Source: a virus. From it: DNA of 30,604 bases. Under the pieces are notes generated by a model that ran no database searches, was not told the DNA's origin, and worked only from the letters and a program-made list of their open reading frames with translations. The translations under genes and the position numbers were made by a program. Below are positions 29,283-30,604 of the stretch, piece by piece (position 1 is the first letter of the stretch; every line of letters begins with the position of its first letter). The stretch lies in IMG/VR virus record IMGVR_UViG_3300017740_000042, positions 1 to 30,604 of that record. One strand, written 5' to 3'.

Positions 29283-29847
29283 TCGTTTCCGTAAATGTTT
29301 CGTTGAAGGATTCCCCTGTATATCCCCCATCACTTTTACCGAAACCGTAGCTGTCAGAAGACCCACCACCATACTCAACCAACTCCATAATCTGGACTGC
29401 CTTGAGGCGTAGTGTGTATCCGAACCCTTGGCTTGGGATGAACCAGAAGTTTGGCTCAACAGCAAGTTTAAGTTCAGAACCACTGCCTACTTTTGGTGTG
29501 GCTATTTTGCTTCCTTGGCTATCAAAGCAGACAACAGTGAACTCAATGAGTCCTCTTGTTTTAGTCTGCCGTTGAGCTACCTGCTTGGCAAAAATCTCAT
29601 AGTCCCCATCAGGAGTAATCCTTACTGGTTTGTTTGCTGATTTCTTCAGCTTCTTACCATGAGCTTTGCACTCAGCGTCATATGCTGCGTCATATAATTT
29701 ATCAATGCCCAACTCAAAAGCTTTGAAGTCGTCCTCACTTACGTGAAGCTTGCAAGAGTACAAGCCGTCTTCGTTAAACTTTGTGTCTGGGGTGTCGATA
29801 CGTGGGTAAACTGCTTTACCCTGTGGTGTTGTTATTGTATTTGCCAT
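29251..29847 (-). CDS. Single-stranded DNA-binding protein (T7 gp2.5-like)
   Basis: A 198-aa OB-fold protein (T7 gp2.5 is 232 aa). The N-terminal core (QGKAVYPRIDTPDTKF, EDGLYSCKLHVS, then PEFWF-like EPNFWFIPSQGFGYTLRLKA) fits gp2.5. The C-terminal tail is Ser/Glu-rich and ends in Phe (NETSSETAPF), the feature that in T7 mediates binding to polymerase and helicase. It coats ssDNA, supports annealing and coordinates the replisome. The ATG overlaps the end of the 207-aa gene by 16 nt. An AAAGGAA element lies about 13 nt upstream of the start, longer than usual. Confidence 0.94.
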   Translation of the reverse strand: MANTITTPQGKAVYPRIDTPDTKFNEDGLYSCKLHVSEDDFKAFELGIDKLYDAAYDAECKAHGKKLKKSANKPVRITPDGDYEIFAKQVAQRQTKTRGLIEFTVVCFDSQGSKIATPKVGSGSELKLAVEPNFWFIPSQGFGYTLRLKAVQIMELVEYGGGSSDSYGFGKSDGGYTGESFNETFTETNETSSETAPF

Positions 29848-30455
29848 AATTTATTTGCGTTCCTTTTGTTATACAGAATTGTTGCTAGAGTTATTTCAAA
29901 AAAATTAATTAATAAATCAGGAGTGTATTCTCTCTGATACTGGGTACATCTACTTGTCCCTTTAACATTACCGCAGATAGAGCGAACGATGCCTTTCTCA
30001 CAGTAATGTGTAGTCAAATCTTTTTCAGGAAGCGTTGGGAGTTGATTATGCTGTAACCCACAAAAGTATAGTTTAGTTTTTTTAGCTACAGCGACATGAC
30101 CAAAGTCGTGCTGGTCAATTAAAATACTGAAGCCTCCGAACTCATCTTCAAACTCATCTGGATTTGGGAGAACGGAACCAAATAAACGAGAGCCTTCAGG
30201 GTGTTCTAGGATACCGCCAACTTCTCTTATCTTATCCACTGACCAAGTGGCTAAATCTTTTTCATTAGGTCTGGCTCTTGTAGCCATGTGAGACAACCTA
30301 CCCCAAGCTCTGCAAGGTGGGTGACAAACTACTGGTAAGTCTTCATCATAACTAAGAGCATCTCTTTTTACATCATATACATCCCAAGCCTCTCGCTTCT
30401 TATACGCTGAGTCCTCTCTACAAAATAATGCTATGTATTTATGTGTGTTTGTCAT
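29832..30455 (-). CDS. Cytosine-methyltransferase-like protein with reduced motifs
   Basis: A 207-aa protein translated directly after RNA polymerase (ATGA overlap). VVCHPPCRAWGRL (C48) resembles motif IV (P-C) of C5-cytosine methyltransferases. GGILEHPEGSRLFG (E84) resembles motif VI, and DQHDFGHVAVAKKTKLYFCG (114-133) resembles the F-G-x-x-x-x-R-x-R-x-Y-x-x-G of motif VIII. The N-terminal SAM-binding F-x-G-x-G motif is absent: only about 40 residues precede HPPC. Similar short phage proteins exist, usually unnamed. It could be a divergent methyltransferase, a base-modifying relative or a DNA-binding remnant. Fold moderately likely; activity unknown. Confidence 0.6.
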   Translation of the reverse strand: MTNTHKYIALFCREDSAYKKREAWDVYDVKRDALSYDEDLPVVCHPPCRAWGRLSHMATRARPNEKDLATWSVDKIREVGGILEHPEGSRLFGSVLPNPDEFEDEFGGFSILIDQHDFGHVAVAKKTKLYFCGLQHNQLPTLPEKDLTTHYCEKGIVRSICGNVKGTSRCTQYQREYTPDLLINFFEITLATILYNKRNANKLWQIQ

Positions 30456-30604
30456 GAGAAAAAGTATTCACTGTTCTTTAGTTGTGTGAGGTCAGCGTTC
30501 CCGTAGGCAGGCGGGTCTGGGAATGTTATGTCGGTGTTGTTGACTTCTAGTTGATGTTTCCAATCTTGAAGGAGGTCAACACTAAACATCTCATAGAAGA
30601 CATT
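30452..30604 (-). CDS. Phage RNA polymerase, C-terminal end (partial)
   Basis: Only the last 50 codons are in the window; the gene continues beyond base 30604. The peptide (NVFYEMFSVDLLQDW at the start, PDPPAYGNADLTQLKNSEYF near the end) aligns with the T7 RNA polymerase C-terminus, where PALPAKGNLNLRDILES is followed by DFAFA. The shared pattern is P-x-x-P-A-x-G-N-x-x-L-x-x-L-x-x-S, then the aromatic foot that here ends FFS. That C-terminal foot is part of the T7 active site. Its place directly before the replication genes fits Autographiviridae. The stop overlaps the next ATG. Confidence 0.87.
   Translation of the reverse strand, partial: NVFYEMFSVDLLQDWKHQLEVNNTDITFPDPPAYGNADLTQLKNSEYFFS

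Noticed and set aside
29283-29483. Longer endonuclease I starting upstream inside the SSB gene
   Set aside because: The added 67 residues show no similarity to T7 endonuclease I and are the SSB gene read in another frame; homology begins close to the ATG at 29282.
1-30604. tRNA genes, CRISPR array, integrase or insertion sequence
   Set aside because: None seen on either strand: no transposase or recombinase motifs, no regularly spaced repeats outside coding linkers and the fibre shaft, and no room for tRNAs in the short gaps.

Overview
The window is about three quarters of a lytic, T7-like podovirus genome (Autographiviridae type). Every gene lies on the minus strand, so transcription runs from base 30604 towards base 1. 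The gene order follows T7: RNA polymerase (C-terminus only), ssDNA-binding protein, endonuclease I, primase-helicase, DNA polymerase, 5'-3' exonuclease, portal, scaffold, capsid, tail tubular A and B, internal virion proteins, tail fibre, small and large terminase. Several small accessory families (the DUF6321-type basic protein, the DUF5664-type protein, the proline-rich 68-aa protein and the tail-fibre tip) are ones I associate with marine podoviruses of cyanobacteria, SAR11 and roseobacters. A marine bacterial host is therefore likely, but the sequence does not identify it. I saw no integrase, tRNA, CRISPR array or insertion sequence.

Layout in order of transcription. 30604-29832: the RNA polymerase C-terminus, then a 207-aa protein with cytosine-methyltransferase-like motifs. 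29847-23708: replication and DNA-processing genes, including small unknown genes and a DUF5664 protein. 23705-21436: small virion-associated genes and a 544-aa lectin-like beta-rich protein. 21428-16885: portal, scaffold, a three-gene lysis-like cassette (two membrane proteins and a secreted lysozyme-fold protein), a 117-nt leader and the capsid gene, closed by a strong terminator. 16827-3679: two small basic proteins, the tail tubes and the internal virion proteins, ending in a very large gp16-like protein of 1963 aa. 3666-519: tail fibre, a holin-like protein and both terminase subunits. 369-1: a spacer with palindromic repeats, a small acidic protein and a second terminator. Packing is tight, with many TAATG or ATGA stop-start overlaps.

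How the genes work together: the single-subunit RNA polymerase drives transcription. Endonuclease I and the gp6-like exonuclease are expected to degrade host DNA and process junctions, while polymerase, helicase-primase and SSB copy the phage genome. Portal, scaffold and capsid build the procapsid, which terminase fills. The gp14/15/16-like proteins are expected to be ejected into the host at infection.

The most notable feature is in the gp16-like protein. It carries an ADP-ribosyltransferase-like domain (about residues 391-643) of the kind seen in phage polyvalent proteins. Identical in-frame 26-bp repeats encoding a Pro/Thr-rich linker flank it, and a third related copy bounds a second unknown module. 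This looks like an exchangeable cargo cassette in a protein delivered to the cell during DNA ejection. Other points of interest are the lysis cassette inside the head module together with a second holin candidate, the reduced methyltransferase-like protein, a lectin-like domain split by an insertion, and small genes of 42-51 codons.
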